Positions 34,009-43,171 are shown, numbered from the stretch's first letter. The stretch is DNA of 50,109 bases from JAAZCI01 sp046462535 (GCA_046462535.1 JBKGVF010000003.1:1-50109), one strand, 5' to 3'. Notes: generated from the letters alone by a model not told the origin. Translations and numbers: made by a program.

Positions 34009-34962
34009 ATGTTACAAGAGCAGGTTGATGCCTATCTTGATCACTGCCGCTCACAATTAAGCCCGCGCACTGTTGAGACGCGGGCTTATATTTTGGCCCA
34101 ATTGATTCACTATTTAAGACTTCATCAGTTTCAGCGGTGGGAGGAGTGCACCATTAAAGTATTGCGGCGCTATATTATGGTGCGCTCACAAGAGGTGATG
34201 GAGGGGGGGTATCGCCCCTTAAGTGCCAGTAGTTTAAAGACCCATCTTGCCACTTTACGGCTCTTTTTCGATTATCTTGTGGCAGAGGGGTATCTACCCA
34301 ATAATCCTGCCCGCTTCCTCTCCCCCCCTAAGCAGCGTAACCATCTGCCAAAAACGGTGGAGGTGGAGTTAATCGAGCGGATCTTAAATCATCCTCCAGG
34401 GGATGAGCTTGAGGTTCGGGATCATGCAATGTGTGAGCTCTTCTACTCAAGTGGTTTACGTCTATCAGAGTTAGCAGCCCTCAATCTTGAATCGATCAAT
34501 ATGCAGCGACATGAGGTGCGGGTTGATGAGGGGAAGGGGGGGCGAGATCGTATTCTCCCCCTAGGGCGTGCGGCAGAAGCGGCACTAGAGCGATGGTTAG
34601 TGATTCGTAAAGGGTGGTTAGTGGCAGCAGCGGAAGGGGATCAGAGTCGCTTACAGGAGCGAGCCCTCTTTATATCACAGCGGGGTGGACGATTAAGCAG
34701 TCGACAGATTAGTCAGCGAAGTAAGCGCTATGCTGAGATAGCCGGCGTTAATATTAATATGCATCCCCACCTTTTTCGCCACTCAATGGCGACACACCTA
34801 TTAGAATCGAGTCAGGATATTCTATTAGTACAGAAGATGCTTGGACATGCCGATGTTGCCACCACTCAGATCTATACCCATCTCGATTTTGGGCATCTAT
34901 CTAAGGTGTATGATCAAGCCCACCCGCGAGCTCAGGGTAAGGGGGGAGAAGAGGAGGAGTAG
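34009..34962 (+). CDS. xerC: Tyrosine recombinase XerC
   Basis: 317 residues. The N-terminal SAM-like DNA-binding domain (about 1-100) is followed by a catalytic domain with the full residue set: R151 (SSGLRLSEL), K176, H254, R257 (HLFRHSMATHLL), H280 (MLGHADVATTQ) and nucleophile Y289 (IYTHLDF). This is the XerC consensus, including the C-terminal ending HLSKVYDQAHPRA. With XerD it resolves chromosome dimers at dif. GGAGAGGAG precedes the start. dapF and yigA, its E. coli partners, are absent. A shared bidirectional terminator follows. Confidence 0.95.
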   Translation: MLQEQVDAYLDHCRSQLSPRTVETRAYILAQLIHYLRLHQFQRWEECTIKVLRRYIMVRSQEVMEGGYRPLSASSLKTHLATLRLFFDYLVAEGYLPNNPARFLSPPKQRNHLPKTVEVELIERILNHPPGDELEVRDHAMCELFYSSGLRLSELAALNLESINMQRHEVRVDEGKGGRDRILPLGRAAEAALERWLVIRKGWLVAAAEGDQSRLQERALFISQRGGRLSSRQISQRSKRYAEIAGVNINMHPHLFRHSMATHLLESSQDILLVQKMLGHADVATTQIYTHLDFGHLSKVYDQAHPRAQGKGGEEEE

Positions 34963-35034
34963 GAGGGGGGGAAGATGAGCGATTGCTCCATAGCCTTGCT
35001 CAATAACCTTCCTTCAATAATCCGATCAAATAAG

Positions 35035-35075
35035 AAAAGGCCGTTAAGAGATCAACTCCTAACGGCCTTTTTGCA
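35035..35075 (+). terminator. Bidirectional terminator between xerC and the peroxiredoxin gene
   Basis: AAAAGGCCGTTA (35035-35046) pairs with TAACGGCCTTTT (35060-35071) around a 13-base loop. There is a T-run on the plus side and an A-run on the other, so it can end both convergent transcripts. Confidence 0.88.
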
Positions 35076-35116
35076 TCGGATCCTAATGAGTAAGGATCAT
35101 CGTCAATGCATCAATA

Positions 35117-35701
35117 TTATAGAGTCTCACCACCTACAGGACGGTTACATGGGCAGAGCTCATCGGTTTGAAGAGCATCAAGTACACGTAACACCTCAGG
35201 TACGTTACGACCAACAGCATCAGGGTTTACTGATACGTGCTGAATAACGTTGTGGGGGTCTACGATGAATGTTGCACGTAAGCAGACACCAGACTCAGCA
35301 TCACGTACACCGAGCATATCAACGAGGTTACCTGCAGGGTCTGCAAATGAGTAGTGACCGAGGCGATCTAAATCGGGATGGTCACGTCTCCATGCAAGCT
35401 TACAGAATTCGTTATCGGTTGAACCACCCATAAGAACCGCATCACGGTCAGCAAAATCTTGTGCGATCTTGTCGAACTCAACGATCTCTGTAGGGCAGAC
35501 GAATGTGAAATCTTTAGGATAGAAGTAGATTACTTTCCACTTACCGGGGAATGATTTCTCGGTAATGGTTTCAAATGCAGACTCACCATTCTCTTCTGGC
35601 TCGTTAAAACCAGGCTTTGCTGCGATTACTTCAAACGCATCTAAAGTATCACCAACAGTTTTGCTGCTACCGTAAGTAAAGTCAGAATCAATTGTTAACA
35701 T
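35117..35701 (-). CDS. ahpC: Typical 2-Cys peroxiredoxin (AhpC/Prx)
   Basis: 194 residues from the ATG at 35701. The frame extends to a TTG at 35707, but the GGAG site is eight bases before the ATG and only two before the TTG. The peroxidatic cysteine C69 is in FTFVCPTEI. The resolving Cys is in the C-terminal LCPCNRP (C183 or C185). An insert, GFNEPEENGESAFETITEKS, precedes the active site. Codon use is strongly biased (AAC, GGT, CGT), so it is probably abundant. It reduces peroxides; no AhpF is adjacent, so the reductant (thioredoxin, or a distant AhpF/AhpD) is not known. It is monocistronic. Confidence 0.92.
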   Translation of the reverse strand: MLTIDSDFTYGSSKTVGDTLDAFEVIAAKPGFNEPEENGESAFETITEKSFPGKWKVIYFYPKDFTFVCPTEIVEFDKIAQDFADRDAVLMGGSTDNEFCKLAWRRDHPDLDRLGHYSFADPAGNLVDMLGVRDAESGVCLRATFIVDPHNVIQHVSVNPDAVGRNVPEVLRVLDALQTDELCPCNRPVGGETL

Positions 35702-35857
35702 ATTCAATACTCCTTTTTATTAATGAAAAAGTGCTACGTTTATAGAATATCTCCCTTTCGATATCGCTAAATATCTTAGACTTTCTATATTAGAGCTTTT
35801 TAGGGCTATTACAACAGATTGCCTAATTGTATTATTGAAATAGCCCTATAGTAATAA

Positions 35858-38530
35858 TTAATTAGTTGCTGACTCTTCAGCAGGTATGCGGGGTCTGCCC
35901 GTATGAATGAGACGCTTTTTCTGCTCCCCATTCACCTCTACTGTAGCATATTTCGGCTCATTTTTTGGTGTAGATTTCTCACTCTTTTCTGCTTGATTTT
36001 CTGCGGTTGAATCACTGTGGTGTGACACCGGTTGGGGTGACTCATGATTACGCTCCTGACGCTCCTCTTTGGGGCGTTCATTGTTACGTTCGTTTCGTTC
36101 ACTGCGCTCTCGACGCTCCTCTTGGGGACGTTCGTTGTTACGCTCGTTTCGTTCACTGCGCTCTCGACGCTCCTCTTGGGGACGTTCATTGTTACGCTCG
36201 TTACGCTCGTTACGCTCTCGACGCTCCTCTTGGGGGCGTTCATTGTTACGCTCGTTACGCTCACTGCGCTCTCGACGCTCCTCTTGGGGACGTTCGTTGT
36301 TACGCTCGTTACGCTCATTGCGCTCTCGACGCTCCTCTTGGGGACGTTCATTGTTACGCTCGTTACGCTCATTGCGCTCTCGACGCTCCTCTTGGGGACG
36401 TTCATTGTTACGCTCGTTACGCTCACTGCGCTCTCGACGCTCCTCTTGGGGACGTTCATTGTTACGCTCGTTTCGCTCGTTACGATCACGGCGCTCCTGC
36501 TGCTGATTGCGGGAGTTTCGGTTGCGTCCATTCTCATTTCGTTCATTCCGCTCATTGCGTTGTTGATTATTTCGCTGACGGCGGGGCTCCTCTTGAGATT
36601 GGTTAAACTCGGCACTGAGATCAACCTCACGCTCAATTGTCTCAACCTTCTGATTCTGTTGATTATTTCGGCGACGATTGTTGCGGTTATTACGGTTATT
36701 ATTGTTACGATTATTGTTGGAGCGACGGTTACTATTTTGGGTTCTCCGCTCGCGACTCTTCTGACTACTCTTCTCAGAGCGCTTCTTCTTTACCTGCTCC
36801 TTCTCCCCCTCTCTACCCTGAATTTGATCAGCAATCTCCTGAAAGAGTCGCTTCAAGGCGGCAATTGCCTGCTGGAAGAATCCCATCGGAGAGTGCTCCT
36901 CCTCTTTGCCTAACGCTTCTGCCGGTGGAGGTGCCATGGGAGAGATGCCGCTAATCGCCGGCTTAGCAAGGATTTGGCGATTTTGATTAATGGCCATCTT
37001 CCGTAGCTCTTCGGTACTGAGCTCCTCCTCAATAATATGGGTGGTACTCTCTTCACCAACCCCATTATGATCGGTGCGATAGCGGGTGATGGTAAAGTGT
37101 GGCGTCTCTAGATTGGGATTAGGGATCAGAATAACCCGCGCCTGGATCCGCTCTTCAATCTCATCTAAATCCTTTCGCTTCTCATTAAGCAGATAGATAG
37201 AGGCATCGACGGGGACCTGAATAATAATTTCGGAGGTCTTCTCTTTCAGCCCCTCCTCTTCAATAAGGCGGAGAATCTCTAAGGCGAGTGATTTTGTATC
37301 ACGGATGGTGCCTTCCCCTAAACAGCGTGGGCAGACGATATGGGAGGTCTCATCTAATGAGGGGCGTAATCGCTGGCGGGACATCTCAAGAAGGCCAAAG
37401 CGGGAGATCTGCCCCACTTGGATACGAGCGCGGTCATTTGCTAGCTCCTCTTGTAGGTGCTGCTCTACCTGCCGCTGATGCTTGCTCTCTAACATATCGA
37501 TAAAATCGATAACAATGAGCCCCCCTAAATCCCTCAATTTAAGTTGACGGGCAATCTCTTTTGCCGCTTCGAGATTGGTATTGAGCGCTGTCTCCTCAAT
37601 ATCGGCACCACGGGTTGAGCGACCTGAGTTAATATCGATGGAGACCAACGCTTCTGTATGGTCAAAGACCAGCGCACCCCCCGATGGAAGGCGAACATCC
37701 CGCTGATAGGCCGTCTGAATCTGTGATTCGACTTGGAATCGGGTAAAGAGCGGAATGGTATCCTCATAGAGCTTAATCTTATCCCCAATCTGCGGCATGA
37801 TATTTTTAATAAAGACCTCAGCCTCTTTATAGACTTCGGGGCTATCAATTAAGATCTCACCAATATCGCTCCGATAGTAATCCCGTAGGGCACGAATAAT
37901 AATATTACTATCTTGAAAGATTAAGAAGGGGGCGGGGGCTTTACTGGCGTTAAGAATGGTCTCCCACAACATGACAAGATAGTTAAGATCCCACTGTAGC
38001 TCATCGGCGGTACGCCCTAAGCCTGCGGTGCGGACAATAAGTCCCATCTCTTCAGGCAGATCGAGCTTGCTTAAGTTTTCACGTAGCTCCGCGCGATCTC
38101 GCCCTGAGATGCGGCGAGAGATCCCCCCAGCACGGGGGTTATTTGGCATCAATACTAGGTAACGTCCCGCAAGTGAGATAAAGGTGGTAAGTGCAGCCCC
38201 TTTAGTGCCTCGCTCCTCCCGCTCTACCTGAACAATAACCTCCATCCCCTCCTCTAATAGATCTTTAACTAAGGCGTTGGGGTCACTGCTCTCCTTAAAG
38301 TACTCTTTTGCAATCTCTTTAAAGGGCAAAAAGCCATGGCGATCGGTACCATAATCAACAAAACAGGCCTCAAGAGAGGGCTCTACGCGGGTGATCTTTC
38401 CCTTGTAGATATTCGATTTTCGTTGTTGAGTGGCAATATTTTCAATATCAAGGTCATACAGATGTTGACCATCAACTAGGGCAACGCGCAACTCCTCTTT
38501 CTGGGTTGCGTTAATTAACATTCGTTTCAT
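35858..38530 (-). CDS. rne: Ribonuclease E
   Basis: 890 residues. The catalytic half (1-510) is collinear with E. coli RNase E. It has the S1 domain (SNIYKGKITRVEPSLEACFV), the 5-prime sensor, the DNase I-like domain with IDINSGRSTRG and VIDFIDM, and the zinc link VCPRC (about 398-402). The C-terminal half is a low-complexity scaffold with Asn/Arg runs (NNRNNNNRNNRNNRRRNN), eight 18-residue repeats, and a terminal KRLIHTGRPRIPA. The degradosome-binding sites of E. coli are not visible, nor is an obvious membrane segment. GGAG precedes the start, and the same MKRMLINATQ N-terminus as E. coli supports it. Confidence 0.96.
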   Translation of the reverse strand: MKRMLINATQKEELRVALVDGQHLYDLDIENIATQQRKSNIYKGKITRVEPSLEACFVDYGTDRHGFLPFKEIAKEYFKESSDPNALVKDLLEEGMEVIVQVEREERGTKGAALTTFISLAGRYLVLMPNNPRAGGISRRISGRDRAELRENLSKLDLPEEMGLIVRTAGLGRTADELQWDLNYLVMLWETILNASKAPAPFLIFQDSNIIIRALRDYYRSDIGEILIDSPEVYKEAEVFIKNIMPQIGDKIKLYEDTIPLFTRFQVESQIQTAYQRDVRLPSGGALVFDHTEALVSIDINSGRSTRGADIEETALNTNLEAAKEIARQLKLRDLGGLIVIDFIDMLESKHQRQVEQHLQEELANDRARIQVGQISRFGLLEMSRQRLRPSLDETSHIVCPRCLGEGTIRDTKSLALEILRLIEEEGLKEKTSEIIIQVPVDASIYLLNEKRKDLDEIEERIQARVILIPNPNLETPHFTITRYRTDHNGVGEESTTHIIEEELSTEELRKMAINQNRQILAKPAISGISPMAPPPAEALGKEEEHSPMGFFQQAIAALKRLFQEIADQIQGREGEKEQVKKKRSEKSSQKSRERRTQNSNRRSNNNRNNNNRNNRNNRRRNNQQNQKVETIEREVDLSAEFNQSQEEPRRQRNNQQRNERNERNENGRNRNSRNQQQERRDRNERNERNNERPQEERRERSERNERNNERPQEERRERNERNERNNERPQEERRERNERNERNNERPQEERRERSERNERNNERPQEERRERNERNERNNERPQEERRERSERNERNNERPQEERRERSERNERNNERPKEERQERNHESPQPVSHHSDSTAENQAEKSEKSTPKNEPKYATVEVNGEQKKRLIHTGRPRIPAEESATN
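36061..36492 (-). repeat. Eight 54-base tandem repeats inside rne
   Basis: The block GCTCCTCTT recurs at 36061, 36115, 36169, 36223, 36277, 36331, 36385 and 36439, always 54 bases apart. Each unit encodes 18 residues of the form ERRERxERNERNNERPQE (x is Ser or Asn). Copies are nearly identical in DNA; differences are single bases (ACTG/ATTG, TTTCG/TTACG). The flanks decay into related Arg/Asn/Glu-rich sequence. Confidence 0.97.
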
Positions 38531-38780
38531 CTTTTCTCCATAAAGAAGCGGGGGGATTATGAGTGCTACACACCGATAAGCATCTCGTAATGCTAAAGCT
38601 GCACGTGGACTAACCCCTGTCGCTTCCGAATATATCTTTAATTATAAAGCTCTAATAAATCTCACCCACTACAGCGCCTACCACGTAATAGTGGTAGAGA
38701 GTGCGCTCGGTGATATTAATAGAGGAATTCAAGCAACAAAAACCACCACGTCGATTGCCGTGGGGGTTATCTGTTGTCAC
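38531..38780 (-). promoter_or_regulatory. Structured leader region of rne
   Basis: About 250 bases lie between the upstream terminator and the rne start with no gene. Visible stems are CTACCAC/GTGGTAG (38678-38697), extended by AGCGC/GCGCT (38673-38707); AACCACCACG/CGTGGGGGTT (38741-38767) with one mismatch; and AGCAT/ATGCT (38580-38595). A minus-strand TATAAT lies at 38646-38641 without a clear -35. E. coli rne is autoregulated through hairpins in a long leader; the same role here is inference. Confidence 0.45.
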
Positions 38781-38811
38781 AAAAAATCTCAACCCCTGAT
38801 GATTCAGGGGT
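38781..38811 (-). terminator. Terminator of the TPR lipoprotein gene
   Basis: ACCCCTGA (38792-38799) and TCAGGGGT (38804-38811) form a perfect stem. On the minus strand the stem is followed by TGAGATTTTTTG. It separates mrcB-TPR transcription from rne. Confidence 0.75.
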
Positions 38812-38829
38812 GAAGTAGCGTCATTGTTA

Positions 38830-39591
38830 TTATTGTGCGTTCTGCTTTGCTTGCTGGGCACCCGCATTATCTCCTCGTGCTGCTCGCGCTGCGGCGATAA
38901 TATTCCAGCTCTGCTTTGTGATTGTTTGGTTATTGCCAGAGAAGCTTATCGCCTTTTGGGCTAGTTGCTCTGCCTCTGCATAACGCTTCTGGTGGAGACG
39001 AATTTGTGATAAGTCATACCACATCGCAGCATTACGGGGCTCTAACTGAACAGCACGATTGAGTGAGCTTGCCGCTTTATCGAGATTTCCTTCGCTAGCA
39101 GCTTTGCGTGCATCATCAAGTAATGTCTTAACCGCATTGCCTGAGTTAGGAATAGCTGCACTACTCTTTGCTGCTGCTTGCTGGGTATTGCTCGCTGCCG
39201 TTGTTGGCGGCGTAACAGCCTTTTTAGGGGCTTGAGTTGTCGCTGCCGGAGGAATATAGGTGGCAGGAGGAGCACTATTTGCAGCAGGCTGCTTTGGTGC
39301 AGTAGGTGCAGCCGTTGTAGGCTGACCAGGGAAGGTTGGCGTCCCACTATTGGCCGCCATCTGCTGTTGAGTCTGACTCTGAATAAAGTTTGCTTCAGGC
39401 GACTCTTGCAACGGTACACCCTGATGGAGGGTAGCACCAGGAGGGGGTGGTGGAGGAAGCGGCTGAACCGCTCCCCCGGGATAATTGGGTAATGGCCTTA
39501 CACGTGCACCCTGTGGATTGGGGTTTGGTCCCCCAAAACAGGCGGTGAGCACGATTAATGCTGCAACTGATAAAACGGTATTTTTGGTCAC
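38830..39591 (-). CDS. lpoP: TPR lipoprotein, probable PBP1b activator (LpoP-like)
   Basis: 253 residues starting at GTG 39591 (AAGGA seven bases before). The signal peptide ends in the lipobox LTAC with cysteine 18. A long Pro/Ala/Gln/Thr-rich linker (about 20-150) should span the periplasm. The C-terminal domain has about two tetratricopeptide repeats (AASEGNLDKAASSLNRAVQLEP and the following LHQKRYAEAEQLAQKAI). The gene directly follows mrcB. In Pseudomonas aeruginosa the TPR lipoprotein LpoP is encoded with ponB and stimulates PBP1b. The same architecture and position make LpoP the best call, but direct similarity was not computed. Confidence 0.7.
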   Translation of the reverse strand: MTKNTVLSVAALIVLTACFGGPNPNPQGARVRPLPNYPGGAVQPLPPPPPPGATLHQGVPLQESPEANFIQSQTQQQMAANSGTPTFPGQPTTAAPTAPKQPAANSAPPATYIPPAATTQAPKKAVTPPTTAASNTQQAAAKSSAAIPNSGNAVKTLLDDARKAASEGNLDKAASSLNRAVQLEPRNAAMWYDLSQIRLHQKRYAEAEQLAQKAISFSGNNQTITKQSWNIIAAARAARGDNAGAQQAKQNAQ

Positions 39592-39628
39592 GAAAATATC
39601 CTTAAAAACAAAATATTCTTAGTTAAAA

Positions 39629-39663
39629 CTATCCCCACAATTTAACATAAAAAGGTGGGGTAG
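39629..39663 (-). terminator. Possible partial terminator/attenuator between mrcB and lpoP
   Basis: CTATCCCCAC (39629-39638) and GTGGGGTAG (39655-39663) form a stem with one bulge. On the minus strand it is followed by TTTTAAC, a short T-run. It could lower expression of the lipoprotein relative to mrcB. Confidence 0.45.
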
Positions 39664-39669
39664 CATAGA

Positions 39670-42015
39670 TTAATCAAAATAGATTGGGCTCTGCTCATCC
39701 TCATACTCAAAGAAGTCGTAACACTCTGAGGAGAAGGTGGGTTGATACCCTTTAATGAAGGGCATATTTGCCACACGCATCTCACCACATGGGTATTGAG
39801 GGGGCAGTAATCCCGTATCTAGATCCACATCGGTATAGACAACATCACTCGGACGCTCATTGCTAATATCTTCAAGTGGGAGTTTTTTCATTGCTGCTCC
39901 CCAAATTCTTAGCGCCCCTGATGATCCTGTCAATCGGGTCGGTTTATTATCGTCACGCCCTACCCAGGCGGTTGCGGTGTAATTTCCGGTAAAGCCTGAG
40001 AACCAGCTATCACGATAATCGTTCGTTGTTCCTGTCTTCGCCGCCATCCGTACCGAGATATCGGAGCGAATTCGTCCCGCCGTTCCCCCCGTTACAACAC
40101 TCTGCATTGCATGGGTAATGAGGTAGTTAGGGCCGGGGTAGACCGCTTGAATGGGAGCGATATCATTACGTACTAAGATCTCACCATCGATGGTTGTCAC
40201 CTCACGAATAGCACGAAGAGGGATATTATACCCACCATTAGCGATGGTTGAATAGGCTTGGGTCACCTCAAAAGGGGACATATCGACAGAGCCCAGTAGG
40301 GCAGCGGGAACGGCTTGAAAGTCATTCTCAGTAGAGCTTACCCCAAGGCGATAGATGGTATCGATAACATTTTGGAGCCCTACCGCTAAGCCGAGCCGAA
40401 CGGTGGGGATATTGTAGGAGCGAGCTAGAGCCTCTCGTAGAGGAATCCAGCCATGCATGCGCCGATCAAAATTATTCGGCGCCCAGCGATTGCCCCCAAT
40501 GGTTAATTCAAAAGGGGTCTGATCATCGAGTGGGGTAGCCAGTGAGAAGCGGTGGGGCTCCTCTAGAGCGCGCAGATAGATAAAGGGCTTCACCAAGGAG
40601 CCGATCGGGCGTTTCGCATTAAGGGCACGATTAAAGCCCGCTTGGGTGGTATCACGATCCCCCACCAGTGCCGCCACCTCACCAGTCTCATTTTTGGCAA
40701 TAACTAAGGCGGCCTGTAGCGCACCTTCAGGCTGATTGCGGAAGCGCTCAAGTTCTGGCAGGAGTTCTACTACCGCCTCTTCAGCATATTTTTGGGCGAG
40801 TGGATCGAGGGTTGTAAAGATCTTTAGCCCCCCACTATTGAGATCATCGGCACTATAGAGCTCTCGAAGCTGCTTATGAACTAGATCGATAAAGGCGGGG
40901 TATTGAGTTTTGCCTGAGGGGGCCTTCTCTAAAATCTCTAAGGGTTGTGCCTTGACCAGTGCCCCCTCTTCGGCAGAGATCAGATTTTGGGAGACTAATA
41001 CATCAATCACTAAATTACGCCGCTTTAGGGCGACTTCAGGATTTCGGCGAGGATTGTAGCTCGAGGGGCTCGGAATTACCCCCACTAAGGTAGCAATCTC
41101 ACCTAACGAGAGCTCATCGATCTGTTTGCCAAAGAAGAACTCGCTTGCGAGCCCAAATCCATGAATGGCGCGATCCCCATCTTGGGAGAGATAGATCTCA
41201 TTGACATAGGCCTCAATCACCTCATCTTTACTAAAGCGCCAATCGATAACGAGCGCATAGAACATCTCTTGAAACTTACGCTCTAAGGTCTGAGTGCTGG
41301 TTAAGAAGTAGTTTTTAATCAGCTGTTGCGTTAGGGTTGATCCCCCTTGTACGGTTTTACCCGCTTTTAAGTTTGCAATCAGGGCCCGTAAAATCGCTTT
41401 TGGATTCACCCCATGATGATTATAGAATTGACGATCCTCCATCGCTAAGAGGGCATCCACTAAGATAGGGGGGATCTCCTCCCGCTTAAGTAGGATTCGA
41501 TCCTCATTATGGGTGGGGTAGATAGAGGCGATCAACATTGGCTCAATTCGGGTTAAGGTGAGCTCCTGCTCTGACTCCTGACTCTCAAGTCGGCTAATTC
41601 CGCGATTATCGAAGGAGATTTTGATTTTTTGGGAGGGCTCAAAGCCATCACTATAGGTAAAGGCACGGGTATAGATCTCAAGTGCGCCATCCCGCTCGCG
41701 GTAGGTACCTGGCTGATTGAGGCGATTTGTTTTGCGATACATAATAAGATCGAGCTCTGTTAGGAGATCTGCTTTTTTAATAGGGGCGCCTACATAGAGC
41801 TCAAGGGGTCGTGCATAAACGCGAGCGGGCAGTGCCCAGCGTCGATTCTCAAAGAGGGGGGTGACCTCTTTATCCGCCTTAATAATAAAGTGGGCGAAGA
41901 TGGGAATCGCTAAGAGGGAGGCCCCCATAATAATGTAGACCACAAGACGTAACAGGTAACGAATGCCACGATTGACGCGGGCACCAAATGAGAGTCGTTT
42001 TGGGAGAAGTTTCAT
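39670..42015 (-). CDS. mrcB: Penicillin-binding protein 1b, bifunctional glycosyltransferase/transpeptidase
   Basis: 781 residues. One N-terminal membrane helix (LLRLVVYIIMGASLLAIPIF, about 21-40) is followed by the UB2H-like region (about 65-150). The GT51 domain contains the catalytic LLAMEDRQFYNHHGVN (about 189-204) and GGSTLTQQLIKN. The transpeptidase domain has S473-x2-K (RPIGSLVKPF), ARSYN and AAKTGTTNDYRD (about 655-666). It polymerises and cross-links septal and lateral peptidoglycan. The neighbouring TPR lipoprotein gene fits its activator. It is divergent from corC across 265 bases, in which I see no confident promoter. Confidence 0.95.
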   Translation of the reverse strand: MKLLPKRLSFGARVNRGIRYLLRLVVYIIMGASLLAIPIFAHFIIKADKEVTPLFENRRWALPARVYARPLELYVGAPIKKADLLTELDLIMYRKTNRLNQPGTYRERDGALEIYTRAFTYSDGFEPSQKIKISFDNRGISRLESQESEQELTLTRIEPMLIASIYPTHNEDRILLKREEIPPILVDALLAMEDRQFYNHHGVNPKAILRALIANLKAGKTVQGGSTLTQQLIKNYFLTSTQTLERKFQEMFYALVIDWRFSKDEVIEAYVNEIYLSQDGDRAIHGFGLASEFFFGKQIDELSLGEIATLVGVIPSPSSYNPRRNPEVALKRRNLVIDVLVSQNLISAEEGALVKAQPLEILEKAPSGKTQYPAFIDLVHKQLRELYSADDLNSGGLKIFTTLDPLAQKYAEEAVVELLPELERFRNQPEGALQAALVIAKNETGEVAALVGDRDTTQAGFNRALNAKRPIGSLVKPFIYLRALEEPHRFSLATPLDDQTPFELTIGGNRWAPNNFDRRMHGWIPLREALARSYNIPTVRLGLAVGLQNVIDTIYRLGVSSTENDFQAVPAALLGSVDMSPFEVTQAYSTIANGGYNIPLRAIREVTTIDGEILVRNDIAPIQAVYPGPNYLITHAMQSVVTGGTAGRIRSDISVRMAAKTGTTNDYRDSWFSGFTGNYTATAWVGRDDNKPTRLTGSSGALRIWGAAMKKLPLEDISNERPSDVVYTDVDLDTGLLPPQYPCGEMRVANMPFIKGYQPTFSSECYDFFEYEDEQSPIYFD

Positions 42016-42280
42016 ATAAGTTAGCCTGTTTAGCTGATGATAATGGAGTTGCTATTGGTAAATTGTAAATCGGTTTTGTAAATCGGTTTCTACTAATGTC
42101 CCTAATGTATCGATTAAATTTTTAGGGAAAAGAATCCACCCTGAAAAATGGAGTTATTATATCTTATATGCGGGGTAATGAGAAATTGAAGCTACCCTTT
42201 GTTCAGTGTTATTATAGACGAGAAAAAGATCAATTCGAACGCTATTATTTTACTGTTGAGATAAGGATAAAAAGAAGCTT

Positions 42281-43138
42281 ATGACGGATGAGAGTGGGTC
42301 GAGGAGGGGTGAGACTTGGTTGCAACGCTTAGGTTTTGATAAAGAGCGTACGGCTACCCTCTCCACCCTATTACACGATTTAGATGAGCTACAAGAGCAA
42401 GAGCTTTTAGATGAAGACTCTGTGCAGATGATTAAGGCGATTGTTGAGAGTACCGATCTGACGGTGCGGGATATTATGGTTCCCCGTGCAAAGATGGTGA
42501 TGATTGAGATCGATGCTCCCTTCGATGAGAGTTTAGCAAAGATAATAGAGTCGGGGCACTCCCGCTTTCCAGTCCTTACCGATAATCATGAAGAGATTAT
42601 GGGAATCTTAATCTCGAAAGATCTCCTACCCTATGTAGGGGAGAAGGATATCGATATTCACTCCCTGATTCGTCCTGTCGATTATGTCCCTGAGGGGAAG
42701 GATGTTATCTCCCTTATTAATGATCTACGAATGAAGCGCTCCCACCTTGCGCTGGTGGTAGATGAGTATGGATCGGTCTCTGGACTCATTACGATTGAGG
42801 ATCTGATTGAGCAGATTGTTGGCCGTATTGATGATGAGCATGATATCGCAACGGAGGAGCCTAAAATCAAGAAGGTGGGGGAGCATAAATATATTGTTAA
42901 CGCCCTAATCACGTTAGAGGACTTTAATGAGGCCTTTAGTGTTGATCTTGATGTTGAGGATGTTGAGACCATTAGTGGATTGCTTATGCGAGAGTCGGGC
43001 ACTCTCCCTCAAGAGGGGGAGGTGATTCAGGTGGGGCGTTTCGATTTCACGGTACTGCCCTACCATGGTAACTTTATCGAATCGGTGGAGTTGGTCTATA
43101 AGGATGCGCAGAGGAGTCCACAGGGGGATGGGGCTTAA
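42281..43138 (+). CDS. corC: Mg/Co efflux-associated CBS protein CorC (YbeX)
   Basis: 285 residues, cytosolic. Two CBS domains (TVRDIMVPRAKMVMIEID to about 125, then IHSLIRPVDYVPEGKDVISL to about 190) end with HLALVVDEYGSVSGLITIEDLIEQIVG. A CorC_HlyC transporter-associated domain follows (about 205-280). This short version lacks the membrane DUF21 domain, as in E. coli YbeX. YbeX is linked to magnesium homeostasis and ribosome maturation. ybeY and lnt, its usual neighbours, are absent; tRNA-Asn follows. Confidence 0.93.
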   Translation: MTDESGSRRGETWLQRLGFDKERTATLSTLLHDLDELQEQELLDEDSVQMIKAIVESTDLTVRDIMVPRAKMVMIEIDAPFDESLAKIIESGHSRFPVLTDNHEEIMGILISKDLLPYVGEKDIDIHSLIRPVDYVPEGKDVISLINDLRMKRSHLALVVDEYGSVSGLITIEDLIEQIVGRIDDEHDIATEEPKIKKVGEHKYIVNALITLEDFNEAFSVDLDVEDVETISGLLMRESGTLPQEGEVIQVGRFDFTVLPYHGNFIESVELVYKDAQRSPQGDGA

Positions 43139-43171
43139 CTGATTAATTTTAGCTCATTTTGCTGACAGGTG

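Noticed and set aside
34975..35247. A 90-codon plus-strand frame after xerC
   Set aside because: It runs through the bidirectional terminator and into the peroxiredoxin gene on the other strand, and shows no protein family features.
36061..36492. CRISPR or minisatellite outside a gene
   Set aside because: The repeats are in frame inside rne and encode 18 residues each.
36007..36913. Long plus-strand frames of up to 289 codons, opposite rne
   Set aside because: They arise because the 54-base repeat is a multiple of three and is free of stops in several frames. They encode repetitive Leu/Thr/Ser runs or Arg/Ser runs, and the RNase E frame on the other strand is certain.
38652..38867. A 71-codon minus-strand frame between the TPR gene and rne
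   Set aside because: It crosses the TPR gene terminator and its end, and covers the hairpins of the rne leader. The composition is not protein-like.
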